NCBI GenBank assembly: GCA_003602285.1 | Contig: QZVU01000001.1 | Coordinates: 1 to 64,000, forward strand | DNA from: Arthrobacter frigidicola | GTDB taxonomy: Bacteria > Actinomycetota > Actinomycetes > Actinomycetales > Micrococcaceae | Length of the DNA: 64,000 bases | Direction of reading: 5' to 3' | Shown here: piece after piece, positions 42,689 to 52,422 of the stretch | How the letters are laid out: each line of letters starts with the position of its first letter | Numbering within the stretch: the stretch's first letter is position 1 | Position numbers and translations under genes: made by a program | Notes under the pieces: model-generated | Told to the model about the DNA's origin: nothing | The model's input: only the letters and a program-made list of their open reading frames with translations | Databases searched by the model: none

Positions 42689-44910
42689 CAGCGGCGGATG
42701 GCGGCGCGCTGCCGGGCACGGGAGGCGAGCAGCCAGGACTGGATGTCGCCGAGGTCCTCGCCGTTCTCGTCCTTCGCGTGCCGGGTCCAGGCCCCGGTCT
42801 CGTCGAGGTGCCAGCTGGAGGTGCGCGGGTCCATGTACCGGTCCATGAGCGTCATGAGGTACTCGATGTCGTCCGGGGCGCTCAGCTGCACCAGGGTCTC
42901 CACCCTGCGGTCGAGGTTGCGGTGCATCATGTCGGCCGAGCCCATGAAGACCGCGGGGTCCCCGCCGTTGGCGAACGCGAACACGCGGGAGTGTTCCAGG
43001 AACCGGCCCAGGACCGAGCGCACCGTGACGTTCTCGCTGAGTCCGGGCACCCCGGGCCGCACCGAGCAGATGCCGCGGACGATGACGTCGACCTTCACCC
43101 CGGCCTGGGAGGCCCGGTAGAGGGCGTCGATGATGGCCTCGTCGACCATCGAGTTGACCTTGATGACCACACGGGCGGCCCTGCCCGCGTTCTTATTGGC
43201 GATCTCCCGCTCGATCCGGTCGATCAGGCCCGAGCGCACCGAGCGCGGCGCCACGAGCAGCCGCTTGAAGGTGGATCGAGGGGCGTAGCCGGAGAGCTGG
43301 TTGAACAGCCGGGACAGGTCCTCACCCACCTGGTCGTTCGAGGTCAGCAGGCCGAGGTCCTCGTAGTAGCGGGCCGTGCGCGGGTGGTAGTTTCCGGTGC
43401 CGATGTGGCAGTAGCGGCGCAGCCCGTCGATCTCCTGGCGCACCACCAGCGAGAGCTTGCAGTGGGTCTTCAGGCCCACGATGCCGTACACCACGTGCAC
43501 GCCGGCCTGCTCGAGCTTGCGCGCCCAGGAGATGTTCGCCTGCTCGTCGAAGCGGGCCTTGATCTCCACCAGGGCGAGCACCTGCTTGCCGGCCTCGGCC
43601 GCGTCGATCAGGGCGTCGACGATCGGGGAGTCCCCGGAGGTGCGGTACAGGGTCTGCTTGATGGCCTGCACCTTGGGATCGGCCGCCGCCTGCTCGAGGA
43701 ACGCCTGGACGGAGGTGGAGAAGGAGTCGTACGGGTGGTGCAGCAGGATGTCCCGGCGCCGCATGGCGGCGAAGACGTTGGCGGCCTTCGAGGTCTCGCT
43801 CTCGTTGAGGTGCCTGCTGGTGTGCGGGACGTGCTTGGGATAGTGGAGCTCCCCGCGGTCGATCTTCGCGATGACGCTGAGCCCACGCAGGTCAAGGGGC
43901 GCCGGGAGGGTGAACACCTCGTCCTCCTCGATGCCCAGCTCGCGGGCGAGCAGCGCCCGGATGCTCGGGTTGATGTCGGTGGCCACCTCGAGGCGCACCG
44001 GCGGGCCGAACCGGCGGCGCAGCAGCTCCTTCTCGAGTGCCTGAAGCAGGTTCTCCGCGTCGTCCTCCTCCACCTCGAGGTCCTCGTTGCGGGTGACCCG
44101 GAAGGTGTGGTGTTCGAGCACCTCCATGCCGGGGAAGAGCTGGTCGAGGTGGACGGCGATGACGTCCTCGAGCGCGATGAAGCGGGCGGTGCGCCCTGCG
44201 ACGCTGCCGGCGCGGTGCCCGTCGACGGAGATCAGGCGGGGCAGCTGGTCGGGCACCTTGACGCGGGCGAACAGCTCCTTTTCGCTGATGGGGTTGCGCA
44301 CCACTACGGCGAGGTTCAGCGACAGCCCGGAGATGTAGGGGAAAGGGTGCGCCGGGTCCACCGCGAGCGGGGTGAGGATGGGGAAGACCTTCTCGGTGAA
44401 CAGCTTGTTCAGCTCGACCCGGGCCGGTTCGTCGAGCTCGTCCCAGGTGGTGAGGTGGATGTGCTCCCTGGCCAGGGCGGGGCGGATCTGCTCGGCGAAG
44501 ACCGCGGCGTGGCGCTGCTGGAGGCGGTAGCCGTCCTCCATGATCTTCTCGAGCTGCTCGATGGGGCTGAGCCCTGCCGCGGAGGGGATGGCGAGTCCGG
44601 TGGCGATGCGGCGCTTCAGGCCGGCGACGCGCACCATGAAGAACTCGTCGAGGTTGGACGCGAAGATGGAGAGGAACGCGACCCGCTCCAGCAGGTAGAG
44701 GTCGGGATCCTCGGCGAGCTCGAGCACCCGCGCATTGAAGTCGAGCCAGCTGATCTCCCGGTCAAGGAACCGGTCCGGGCGGATGTCGCCGGTCGGCAGC
44801 AGGCTTGGGGCGAACTCGGGAATCTCGATGCGGTCCTGGGTGGCCCGGGCGGGCGAGGTCTCCGAGGAACCGTAACGGGATGGGACTCGGGCGGCTGTCT
44901 CAGATGCCAT
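42688..44910 (-). CDS. ppk1: Polyphosphate kinase
   Basis: The 740-aa enzyme polymerises ATP gamma-phosphate into polyphosphate. The N-terminal [18 protein letters not shown] lies near residue 40, [13 protein letters not shown] near 76, and the catalytic histidine region [22 protein letters not shown] in the second PLD-like half. Start 44910 (MASETAARV) has AGGAGA five bases upstream on the minus strand; a longer in-frame extension is not used. It is the first gene of ppk1-mutT1, next to mshD and glnR. Confidence 0.94.
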   Translation of the reverse strand: MASETAARVPSRYGSSETSPARATQDRIEIPEFAPSLLPTGDIRPDRFLDREISWLDFNARVLELAEDPDLYLLERVAFLSIFASNLDEFFMVRVAGLKRRIATGLAIPSAAGLSPIEQLEKIMEDGYRLQQRHAAVFAEQIRPALAREHIHLTTWDELDEPARVELNKLFTEKVFPILTPLAVDPAHPFPYISGLSLNLAVVVRNPISEKELFARVKVPDQLPRLISVDGHRAGSVAGRTARFIALEDVIAVHLDQLFPGMEVLEHHTFRVTRNEDLEVEEDDAENLLQALEKELLRRRFGPPVRLEVATDINPSIRALLARELGIEEDEVFTLPAPLDLRGLSVIAKIDRGELHYPKHVPHTSRHLNESETSKAANVFAAMRRRDILLHHPYDSFSTSVQAFLEQAAADPKVQAIKQTLYRTSGDSPIVDALIDAAEAGKQVLALVEIKARFDEQANISWARKLEQAGVHVVYGIVGLKTHCKLSLVVRQEIDGLRRYCHIGTGNYHPRTARYYEDLGLLTSNDQVGEDLSRLFNQLSGYAPRSTFKRLLVAPRSVRSGLIDRIEREIANKNAGRAARVVIKVNSMVDEAIIDALYRASQAGVKVDVIVRGICSVRPGVPGLSENVTVRSVLGRFLEHSRVFAFANGGDPAVFMGSADMMHRNLDRRVETLVQLSAPDDIEYLMTLMDRYMDPRTSSWHLDETGAWTRHAKDENGEDLGDIQSWLLASRARQRAAIRR

Positions 44911-44980
44911 GGTGTCTCCTGCGGCGTTCAATGGTGTCTCGGGGCGCGCGTAGAAGCGGGCACTGTGCTGGAATCCAACC

Positions 44981-46021
44981 TTACAAGCTGGGCGGATCTT
45001 CTCCACCTGCATACATGACATCGACGTCCCAGCGCGTGAAGCCCAGCCGGCGGTAGAGGGCCACCGCTGCGGTGTTGTCGGCGTCGACGTAGAGCATGAT
45101 GGCCTGCAGCCCGCGCCGGTGCAGGTACTCGATGCCGGCCACGGTGAGGGCCTTGCCCAGGCCGCGGCCCTGCGCCTCGGGGGTCACCCCGACGACGTAC
45201 ACCTCACCGAGCGGCGGGTGGGCGCCCGAGCCGGCGTGGACCTTGGTCCAGTGGAAGCCGAGCAGGCGGGAGGTCTCGGTGTCCTCGGCCAGGAAGAAGC
45301 CTTCGGGGTCGAACCAGTCCTCGGCCATACGGGCCTGCAGGTCGGCGAGGGTCGTGGACCCCTGCTCGGGGTGGTGGGCGAACGCGGACCGGTTGGCCTC
45401 GAGCCACAGCTGTTCGTCCTGTCCGGGGACGAAGGTCCGAAGCCGGACCTTATCGGGCAGGGCGGGGGAGGGCGCCAGTTCGGCGGCCGCGGCCCGGGTC
45501 TGGCGCATGCGCCACAGCTCCCGGACGGGCCGGAAGCCGTGCCGGGCGGCGAGGGCGGCGGCGGCGGCATGGTTGCCGTGCGACCAGGCGCGGAGCCCGG
45601 GAATGTCCTCGGCGGCGACAGCAGCCGCGAGGGCGGATCCGGCTCCCTCGGCGCGGGCGTCAGGCGCCACGACCAGTTCGAGGACGGCGGCCTCCTCGCC
45701 TGCGTCCGGCACGCCGTCCGCTGGCAGGCTGACGACGGCGACGCCGGCCAGCTCCCCGGCATCCCCGGCATCCCCGGCGTCCCCGGCATCCCCGGCGTCC
45801 CCGCCGGAACCGGCCCCCGGCCGCGCGGTGAAAAGCAGGACCCGCGCCGCGTCGGGCGCGGAGGAACGCAGGTTCACCAGGGTCTGCTCCGACAGGGGAG
45901 GGTTGCCGTCGGCCTCGGCCGCACGGGCGGCGAGTTCGCGGATTTCCGCCAGCAGGGGGGCCTGCGGGGTGCCGGAGGTCCGGGTGATCGTCCAGGGGGA
46001 AAGCTGAGCATCGGCCGTCAT
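44981..46021 (-). CDS. mshD: Mycothiol synthase
   Basis: The 346-aa tandem-GNAT enzyme acetylates Cys-GlcN-Ins to finish mycothiol. The C-terminal GNAT has [21 protein letters not shown] near 277 and [18 protein letters not shown] near 312; the N-terminal one is degenerate. A low-complexity (Gly-Asp-Ala)n insertion at about residues 74-88 separates strands in the first domain. The gene is immediately upstream of ppk1. Confidence 0.92.
   Translation of the reverse strand: MTADAQLSPWTITRTSGTPQAPLLAEIRELAARAAEADGNPPLSEQTLVNLRSSAPDAARVLLFTARPGAGSGGDAGDAGDAGDAGDAGELAGVAVVSLPADGVPDAGEEAAVLELVVAPDARAEGAGSALAAAVAAEDIPGLRAWSHGNHAAAAALAARHGFRPVRELWRMRQTRAAAAELAPSPALPDKVRLRTFVPGQDEQLWLEANRSAFAHHPEQGSTTLADLQARMAEDWFDPEGFFLAEDTETSRLLGFHWTKVHAGSGAHPPLGEVYVVGVTPEAQGRGLGKALTVAGIEYLHRRGLQAIMLYVDADNTAAVALYRRLGFTRWDVDVMYAGGEDPPSL
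45753..45803. repeat. 9-bp tandem repeat inside mshD
   Basis: Five to six copies of a CCCCGGC(A/G)T unit encode the Gly-Asp-Ala run of mshD. Copies differ at a single synonymous position, so the array is slightly degenerate. Confidence 0.85.
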
Positions 46022-46198
46022 GGGCCCAGCCTAGTGCCCGGGGCCCGCCGGGACCGGCCGCCGGCCAGGGATCAGGCCGCCGGTTTGGCGGGACGCCCCG
46101 GGGTGGGGTAGCGTGGGAAACCGTTCAGGGGGGATGCACCACTGGGGTGCCCGCGATACGTTCGACCCGTATGTCCTCCACTTTGGGCCCCGCCCACG

Positions 46199-46229
46199 AA
46201 AAACCCCCATCCCCAGGGATGGGGGTTTT
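46199..46229 (-). terminator. Rho-independent terminator of glnR (minus strand)
   Basis: AAAAACCCCCATCC pairs with GGATGGGGGTTTT. Read on the minus strand the hairpin ends in a T-run and lies 62 nt after the glnR stop. Confidence 0.88.
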
Positions 46230-46290
46230 CGCGTTAAGGCACTGCCCCGCCGGTGCGCGCAGGCGCCGGACCGGTCACGCGTCGGTGGAG

Positions 46291-47001
46291 TCACGCATCC
46301 TGGACGACGTCGGCCCCGGTCTCCTCAGGCATCCGCGTCAGCGTGAACCGGTAGCCGACGTTGCGCACCGTGGCGATGAGCTGTTCGTGGTCGGTGCCGA
46401 GCTTCGCCCGCAGCCGCCGCACGTGCACATCGACCGTGCGGGTGCCCCCGTAGTAGTCGTAGCCCCACACCTCATGCAGCAGCTGGTCGCGGGTGAAGAC
46501 CCGTCCGGGATGCTGGGCCAGGTATTTGAGCAGCTCGAATTCCTTGTAGGTGAGGTTCAGCGGCACCCCGCCGACCCGGGCGGTGTAGCTCGCCTCGTCG
46601 ATCACCACGCCCGAGGCCCGGATCTCGGAGCTGGTCTCCTCCCCGGCCGCCTGGGCCCGGGCGATGACCAGCCGCAGCCGTGCCTCGACCTCGGCGGGAC
46701 CGGCCGACTCCAGCAGGACGTCATCGGCCAGCCAGGCGGCGGTCACCGCCGTCATGCCGCCCTCGGTCAGCACGAGCATCAACGGCGCGCTGAGTCCGGT
46801 GGCCTTCAGGAGCTGGGTGAGGGAGCGCGCCCCCACGAGGTCACGCCGGGCGTCGACCAGGACGACGTCGCACGGTTCGGTCTCCAGCAGGGCGGTGGGT
46901 TCGGCGGGGAGGATATGCACCTTGTGGCTGAGCAGTTCAAGGGCCGGGAGGATCTCCACTGAGGACCCCGCACTGTTGGTGAGCAGCAGGATGTGCGGCA
47001 T
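46291..47001 (-). CDS. glnR: GlnR-type orphan response regulator
   Basis: This 236-aa OmpR-like regulator has the GlnR receiver pattern ([64 protein letters not shown]). A winged helix follows ([44 protein letters not shown]). GlnR acts without a partner kinase and switches nitrogen-assimilation genes. Start 47001 (MPHILLL) has GGAGGA on the minus strand. No histidine kinase is adjacent, and its position next to mshD and ppk1 is the usual actinobacterial synteny. Confidence 0.9.
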   Translation of the reverse strand: MPHILLLTNSAGSSVEILPALELLSHKVHILPAEPTALLETEPCDVVLVDARRDLVGARSLTQLLKATGLSAPLMLVLTEGGMTAVTAAWLADDVLLESAGPAEVEARLRLVIARAQAAGEETSSEIRASGVVIDEASYTARVGGVPLNLTYKEFELLKYLAQHPGRVFTRDQLLHEVWGYDYYGGTRTVDVHVRRLRAKLGTDHEQLIATVRNVGYRFTLTRMPEETGADVVQDA

Positions 47002-47212
47002 GTGTCCTCCACGGGTCGGGACGCGCATCATCGGGCGGGCGGACCGGAGCTGGACCGGGAGAACCGGAAGCCGCCGGCGGTACAGATTTGGACAAGTATA
47101 ACCGCAGGGCGGGCACCGCGCCCGAGGCAGCAGTCCGGCCCTGCTTCCGCCCTGTGCAGACCGCGGGCCGGGAGTTTCCCAGACCTTGGAGGCATAGGGC
47201 AGTATTGCTCGG

Positions 47213-47956
47213 GTGAGATTCTGGATAGTGGCCGCGGCAGCCGCCGCCTCGGTGGCGGGCCTGGTCGGCGCATCCTTCGTCTCACCGCTGGCCGTTGCCG
47301 CCGTCACCGCGCTCCTGTGCGCCGTTGCCGCCATCGGCTGGCCCCATCTGCTGGGCGTCCCCGCCCGCAAGAGCCAGTCCACGGCCATCGGACTCAGCGC
47401 GATCGCCGCCACCGCCGCCGCCGCCTTCACCCCGGGCCCGGGCTTCATGGTCTGGTTCCCCGGTGCGGTCGCCCTTGGCGTGAGTGCCGTTTTCCTGATC
47501 CAGCTGCTCCGGGGGACCGGTCAGAGCCACCGCCTCGAATCGACCCTCGGGGCCAGCTCGGGCGTCTTCGCCGTCGCCCTGGGCTCCGGGTGGGCCGCCG
47601 CCGACCGGCTGCCGGTCAACGCCGCCGGGACGTCGATGATGCTCGTGACCGGAATCAGCGTCCTGGCCGGCCTTGCGGGCCTGCTGCCGCGGTGGCCCGA
47701 CCGGGTGGCTGCTCCGCTGGGCCTGGTCCTCGCCGCTGCCGCCGGATGGGCCGGCGCGCTCCTGCTCCCCGGCGTCCCCGTCCTGCCCGCCGTCCTCGTC
47801 GGCCTCGTCAGCGGTGCGGTGCTCGTGAGCGGCCGACGCCTGCTCACCTCCCGGGAGGCACCGCTGAACGCCGCCGCGGCGCTCTCCGCCGGGATCACCC
47901 CGGTCCTTGCCATCGGTGCCCTCGTCTATTTCCTGGACACCCTGCTGCTCTCCTGA
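47213..47956 (+). CDS. Membrane protein of unknown function (247 aa)
   Basis: It has about eight hydrophobic Ala/Val/Leu-rich helices with short loops and starts at GTG 47213. I recognise no family. It is divergent from glnR, in the usual place for a conserved hypothetical in these genomes. Confidence 0.7.
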   Translation: MRFWIVAAAAAASVAGLVGASFVSPLAVAAVTALLCAVAAIGWPHLLGVPARKSQSTAIGLSAIAATAAAAFTPGPGFMVWFPGAVALGVSAVFLIQLLRGTGQSHRLESTLGASSGVFAVALGSGWAAADRLPVNAAGTSMMLVTGISVLAGLAGLLPRWPDRVAAPLGLVLAAAAGWAGALLLPGVPVLPAVLVGLVSGAVLVSGRRLLTSREAPLNAAAALSAGITPVLAIGALVYFLDTLLLS

Positions 47957-48112
47957 ACGCGCCGGCTCCGCGGGGCACGGGGCCCGTCGGGGCCGCCCGC
48001 TCCGCCTGCCGCGTCGCCGGTTCCTCCAGCGGTTCATCGGTCACCCTTACCCGCCCGGAGGCACGCGCGCGATGGTGTACTGCAGGCCGGGAGGGCGCGT
48101 TAGGATGGAAAT

Positions 48113-48226
48113 ATGTCGATCCTCGCACTGGAAATTTTCTTTCTCTGCCTGCTCGTTGTCGCCGGCCTCGCGATGGCGGGCTTCGCCGCGCTCGTGGTCG
48201 CCCGCCTGTACAAGGGCCAGAAGTAG
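48113..48226 (+). CDS. Tiny membrane protein (37 aa)
   Basis: ATG 48113 to TAG 48226 encodes a peptide with one strong hydrophobic helix (IFFLCLLVVAGLAMAGFAALVVA, split here by position: about residues 8-30) and a basic end (RLYKGQK). AGGA is seven bases upstream, codon use is normal, and it lies 17 nt before the nitrobindin-like gene, same strand. Confidence 0.75.
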   Translation: MSILALEIFFLCLLVVAGLAMAGFAALVVARLYKGQK

Positions 48227-48243
48227 CGGTCAGGCAACCCGCA

Positions 48244-48843
48244 ATGTCAATCGAACTTCCCACCGACCTCACCCCTGAGCTCGTTCCGCTCTCCTGGCTG
48301 CTTGGCACCTGGGAAGGGACCGGGCGCCTCGGTGAGGGCGACGCCGACTCGGAGCACTTCGGGCAGCGGATGACGTTCGAACACCACGGGCTGCCGTACC
48401 TGCAGTACACCGCCGAGAGCTGGCTCACCGATGAGCAGGGCTCGCGGCTGCGGCCGTTGTCGGTCGAAACCGGGTTCTGGGCGCTTGACCGCAAGCTCAA
48501 CGACGCCGACGTCGGGCCGGGGCTCTCCCCGGCGGACATCGTGCCGGCGCTGAAGACCGCGGATGAGGTGGAGCAGTTCCGCAACGAGGCGGGTGGGTTC
48601 GACATCACCGCCACCATCGTCCACCCGGGCAGCATCGCCGAGCTCTACTACGGCACCATCAAGGGTCCGCAGATCCAGCTTTCAACCGACGTGGTGATGC
48701 GCGGGCAGCACTCCAAGGAGTACGCGGCCGCCACCCGCCTGTTCGGGCTGGTCGGCGGCGACCTGTACTGGCGCTGGGATGTCGCCGCGTCCGGAAACGC
48801 GCTGCAGGCCCACGCCTCGGCGATCCTCAAGAAGCTTTCCTGA
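48244..48843 (+). CDS. Nitrobindin-like heme-binding protein (DUF1794/FABP-like)
   Basis: This 199-aa beta-barrel protein has the family opening LSWLLGTWEGTGRLG (residues ~19-33) and the C-terminal HASAILKKLS region that supplies the heme-ligand His in nitrobindins. It probably binds heme b and may isomerise peroxynitrite. It may be translated together with the tiny membrane protein upstream. Confidence 0.82.
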   Translation: MSIELPTDLTPELVPLSWLLGTWEGTGRLGEGDADSEHFGQRMTFEHHGLPYLQYTAESWLTDEQGSRLRPLSVETGFWALDRKLNDADVGPGLSPADIVPALKTADEVEQFRNEAGGFDITATIVHPGSIAELYYGTIKGPQIQLSTDVVMRGQHSKEYAAATRLFGLVGGDLYWRWDVAASGNALQAHASAILKKLS

Positions 48844-48906
48844 CTCCGGTCCGGTGCCGGCCGGCCGGACGGGGGAATAGCACCGCCTGAAAGGCGTTAC
48901 ATCCAC

Positions 48907-49992
48907 ATGACCTACACCAGCCCGCTCCTCAGCCTGCCCGGAGCCGTCCCCGGCGGTGCGCCCGACGAGGCCGTCGCCGCCCACTACGGGGATCCCTTCC
49001 GCGAGCAGCGCCTCCTCGCCGGCGGGCAGGCCGTCGTCGATCTCTCCCACCGGGGCGTCGTGACCGTCACCGGACCCGACCGGTTGAGCTGGCTCAATAC
49101 GCTCTCCTCCCAGCTCCTGCTCAAGCTGCAGCCCGGGGAGGCCTCTGAGACCCTGCTGCTGAGCGTCCAGGGGCGCATCGACTACAGTGCACGGATCGTC
49201 GATGACGGCGCCACCGCCTGGCTGATCGTCGAGGGCGCCGAGGCGCCCGGGCTCACCGAGTGGCTCCAGCGGATGAAGTTCATGCTCCGCGTGGAGATCG
49301 CCGACGTCTCGGCGGACTGGTCCGTGGTGGGCTCGGTGGCTCGAATCGACGCCTTCGAAGGGCGCACCGTCTGGGCCGATCCCTGGCCGGGCGTCGGCGC
49401 CGGTGGGTTCGCCTACTCCGCCGTGGAGTCCCACCCGGGCCTGGAACGGCCCTGGTTCGAATACCTCATCCCGCAGTCATCGCTCCTCGAGGCGGTCACC
49501 GGGCTCGAGGGTTACACGCCGGCCGGAATGATGGCGGCGGAGGCGCTGCGCATCGCCGCCTGGCGCCCGCGCGTCGGGTTCGAGACCGACGACAAGACCA
49601 TCCCGCACGAACTGGACCTGATGCGCACCGCCGTGCACCTGGCCAAGGGCTGCTACAAGGGCCAGGAGACCGTGGCGCGGGTCCACAACCTCGGGCATCC
49701 GCCGCGCCGGCTGGTCTTCCTGCACCTCGACGGCAGCCAGCACACGCTTCCCGCGCGCGGCAGCGGCATCGTCGCCGAGGGCCGCACGGTCGGGCGGATC
49801 ACCTCCGTGGCGCACCACTGGGAGATGGGCCCCATCGCCCTCGCGGTGGTGAAGCGCTCGGTCGACCCGTCCGCCCGGCTCGTGGTGCAGGACGCCGACG
49901 AGCAGTACGCCGCCGCCCAGGAGGTCATTGTTCCCCCGGATGCCGGTCAGGTTGTGGGCCGGGCCACCGGCTTTCTGAAGGGCCCGCGGTGA
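48907..49992 (+). CDS. ygfZ: Folate-binding YgfZ/GcvT-like protein
   Basis: The 361-aa protein has the GcvT-like barrels and the YgfZ signature KGCYKGQETVAR (around residue 252) whose Cys supports Fe-S cluster repair. VVDLSHRGVVTVTGPDRLSWLN opens the tetrahydrofolate domain. The downstream ankyrin gene overlaps its stop by 4 nt. Confidence 0.92.
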   Translation: MTYTSPLLSLPGAVPGGAPDEAVAAHYGDPFREQRLLAGGQAVVDLSHRGVVTVTGPDRLSWLNTLSSQLLLKLQPGEASETLLLSVQGRIDYSARIVDDGATAWLIVEGAEAPGLTEWLQRMKFMLRVEIADVSADWSVVGSVARIDAFEGRTVWADPWPGVGAGGFAYSAVESHPGLERPWFEYLIPQSSLLEAVTGLEGYTPAGMMAAEALRIAAWRPRVGFETDDKTIPHELDLMRTAVHLAKGCYKGQETVARVHNLGHPPRRLVFLHLDGSQHTLPARGSGIVAEGRTVGRITSVAHHWEMGPIALAVVKRSVDPSARLVVQDADEQYAAAQEVIVPPDAGQVVGRATGFLKGPR

Positions 49993-50393
49993 CCGGTCGG
50001 GACGCCGGCGGGGATGCCGGAGCCGAGGCGGCGTTCGCCCTCGCCGGCCGGCTCTTCGACGCGGCGCGCCACGGTGACGCCGCCACCCTGGTCCGCTACC
50101 TCGACGCCGGGGTTCCGCCGGACCTGACCAATTCGGCGGGGGACTCCCTGCTGATGCTCGCCTCCTACAACGGCCACCCGGCCATCGTGAGGGACCTCGT
50201 GGGGCGTGGAGCCGATGTCAACAAGGCAAATGACCGCGGCCAGACCCCGCTGGCCGGTGCGGTGTTCAAGGGCCACACCTCGACCGCCCAGTTGCTCTAT
50301 GAGGCGGGGGCAGACCCCGACGCGGGCACCCCGAGTGCGCGCGACGCCGCGACGATGTTCGAGCGGACGGACCTGATCGAGCTGTTCGGCTGA
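49989..50393 (+). CDS. Ankyrin-repeat protein
   Basis: The 134-aa protein has about three ankyrin repeats: GDAATLVRYLDAGVPPDLTNSAGDSLLMLASYNGH, then PAIVRDLVGRGADVNKANDRGQTPLAGAVFKGH, then TSTAQLLYEAGADPDAG. It is a protein-interaction scaffold with no catalytic part. GTG 49989 is fused to the previous stop (GTGA). Confidence 0.87.
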   Translation: MTGRDAGGDAGAEAAFALAGRLFDAARHGDAATLVRYLDAGVPPDLTNSAGDSLLMLASYNGHPAIVRDLVGRGADVNKANDRGQTPLAGAVFKGHTSTAQLLYEAGADPDAGTPSARDAATMFERTDLIELFG

Positions 50394-50415
50394 CCGCCGA
50401 GCCCGGGTCGGCAGG

Positions 50416-51129
50416 TCAGCCGAGGGCCACGCTGGTCTGCGTGCCGCCATAGGCGAATCCGGCGCGGCGCGCGGCCCGCTGGGAGGCTGTATTGTCGACG
50501 CGGGCGCTCCATTGGGGCACATAGCCGGCGGCCATGGCTTCCTCGACGGCGACGGCCGCGATCCGGCCTGCCAGGCCCCGGCCGCGGTGCTGGGGGGCGG
50601 TCAGCACCCGAAGGTGGGCGAGGATTCCCGCCCACGGCTCATAGCCCGCTCCCGCCAGCGGGGCCGGGTCCTCCGGGCTCCGGTCGTCGACGAGGATGAA
50701 CCGGTGGTCGAGGCTGCCCAGCCCCGCCTCGGACACGTCGTCCGGCGGGCACATCCGCTCCAGCCCGTCGACGAACTCCTGGTCGCTCGACACCGCGGTG
50801 CTTCGAAGGGCCTCAAGGTTGGGCAGGGTATCGCTGAAGTACAGCTGGGCCTCGCCCAGGGACCTGCCTCCGTGTTTCCGGCTCAGCTCCACGAGGGTGC
50901 TCTGTTGCCGCAGCTGGGCACCCGGAAGGCGCCGGGCGGCCTCAACCGCCCACTCCGGGCCCACCAGCGCCTCCTTGCCGAAGAGGGTCACGAAGGTGAG
51001 CCGGCCCGAGGCCTCATCGACCCTCACGATCCGTTCGGCGGGATCACCGGCCAACGCCGCGTCCTCGAGCCGGAGCAGCCTCGACCAGGCCAGCTGGATG
51101 ATGGCCACGGTTCCCGGATCAAGTTCCAT
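50416..51129 (-). CDS. GNAT family N-acetyltransferase
   Basis: The 237-aa protein has an N-terminal half of unknown type (possibly the first of two degenerate GNAT folds) and a C-terminal GNAT domain with the acetyl-CoA loop QHRGRGLAGRI near 183 and VDNTASQRAARRAGF near 212. The substrate is unknown. It is 62 nt downstream of pfkA. Confidence 0.8.
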   Translation of the reverse strand: MELDPGTVAIIQLAWSRLLRLEDAALAGDPAERIVRVDEASGRLTFVTLFGKEALVGPEWAVEAARRLPGAQLRQQSTLVELSRKHGGRSLGEAQLYFSDTLPNLEALRSTAVSSDQEFVDGLERMCPPDDVSEAGLGSLDHRFILVDDRSPEDPAPLAGAGYEPWAGILAHLRVLTAPQHRGRGLAGRIAAVAVEEAMAAGYVPQWSARVDNTASQRAARRAGFAYGGTQTSVALG

Positions 51130-51191
51130 GACGGCAAACTAACACGGGCGGACGACGCCGCCGGCCCCCTGCGGCGCCGGTGGGAGGAAGA

Positions 51192-52217
51192 TCACCCGAA
51201 CAGGATGGCGGCCTCGTCGTAGCGGTGCTGCGGAACCCGCTTGAGCTTGCCCAGGGCGTCCTCGAACCCGACGTGGGCGATCTCGGTTCCGTGGAGGGAG
51301 ACCATGGTGCCCCAGAGGCCGTCCGCCACGGAATCGACGGCGGCCATGCCCAGGCGGGTCGCAAGGACCCGGTCGAAGGAGGAGGGAACCCCGCCGCGCT
51401 GGATGTGCCCCAGGATCGTGGCCCGGGTCTCGATGCCGGTGCGGGCTTCGATCTCCGGTGCCAGCTGGTCGGCGATGCCGCCCAGGCGGGGACGGCCGAA
51501 GGTATCGAGGCCGCGCTCCGAGTGGGGCTGCTCCATGTGGGAGGGCACAAAGCCTTCGGCAACCACGACCAGCGGCGCCCGGCCGCGTGCGTTGGCCTCG
51601 CTGACCCACCGGGCGATCTGTTCGATGCTTGTCTGCTGTTCGGGGATGAGGATGGCGTGGGCCCCGGAGGCCATGCCGGCGTGCAGGGCGATCCAGCCCA
51701 CGTGGCGGCCCATGACCTCGGCGATCATGCACCGGCTGTGGGATTCCCCGGTGGTGCGCAGCCGGTCGATGGCCTCGGTGGCGATCTGCACCGCGGTGTC
51801 AAAGCCGAACGTGTAGTCGGTGGCGTCGAGGTCGTTGTCGACGGTCTTGGGGACACCGACGATCTTGAGTCCGGCGTCGGTGAGGCGCTTGGCGGCGGCG
51901 AGCGTGCCCTCGCCGCCGATGGCGACCATGGCGTCGATGCCCAGGCGGTCCATCGTGGCCTTGATGGCATCCGCTCCGCCCTTGCCGTCGAAGGGATTGG
52001 TGCGCGAGGTGCCCAGGATCGTGCCGCCCTGCTTGGAGATGCCCCGCACGGCGTGCCGCTGCAGTTCCACGGCGTCCCCCTCGACGACGCCGCGCCAGCC
52101 GTCGCGGAAGCCGACGAACTCCTGGCCGTGTACCTTGATTCCCTTGAGGACCGCCCCCCGGATCACAGCGTTCAGGCCGGGGCAGTCGCCGCCACTCGTG
52201 AGCATTCCGATTTTCAT
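51192..52217 (-). CDS. pfkA: 6-phosphofructokinase (group III)
   Basis: The 341-aa enzyme phosphorylates fructose 6-phosphate. It has GMLTSGGDCPGLNAVIRG at the N-terminus, AIGGEGTLAA near residue 96 and GVPKTVDNDLDATD near 122. Gly in the GGEGT block with Lys in the PKTVDND block is the group III pattern of actinobacterial ATP-dependent PFKs. Start 52217 (MKIGML) has AAGGA nine bases upstream. It is divergent from the carotenoid genes. Confidence 0.92.
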   Translation of the reverse strand: MKIGMLTSGGDCPGLNAVIRGAVLKGIKVHGQEFVGFRDGWRGVVEGDAVELQRHAVRGISKQGGTILGTSRTNPFDGKGGADAIKATMDRLGIDAMVAIGGEGTLAAAKRLTDAGLKIVGVPKTVDNDLDATDYTFGFDTAVQIATEAIDRLRTTGESHSRCMIAEVMGRHVGWIALHAGMASGAHAILIPEQQTSIEQIARWVSEANARGRAPLVVVAEGFVPSHMEQPHSERGLDTFGRPRLGGIADQLAPEIEARTGIETRATILGHIQRGGVPSSFDRVLATRLGMAAVDSVADGLWGTMVSLHGTEIAHVGFEDALGKLKRVPQHRYDEAAILFG

Positions 52218-52422
52218 AGGGGTGTGTTCCTTCAGCTGGGTTGACGGTTCATCGCAGAGCGCGCCGTCGAGCTCAACTATGATTCTAGACACACGGGAAC
52301 GGACACCGGCGCACTCTTCGGCTGTGGTGGGCCCGTAGTGTTGGGAAAGCGCCAGAGGCCGCGCGGCCGGGCGGGGTCTGGCCCGGCGGTTTCAACCCGA
52401 ATTCGAGCCAAGGAGGACCCGC

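Noticed and set aside
42778-45018. Long open frame antisense to ppk1 (over 700 codons), and similar ones antisense to mshD, the amidohydrolase and asd
   Set aside because: These mirror high-GC third-position bias of the real genes; they lack motifs and have no RBS or independent context.
46132-46290. Small plus-strand frame starting MHHWGARDTF with G-rich upstream
   Set aside because: It runs through the terminator of glnR and lies in the mshD promoter region; no conservation evidence available.
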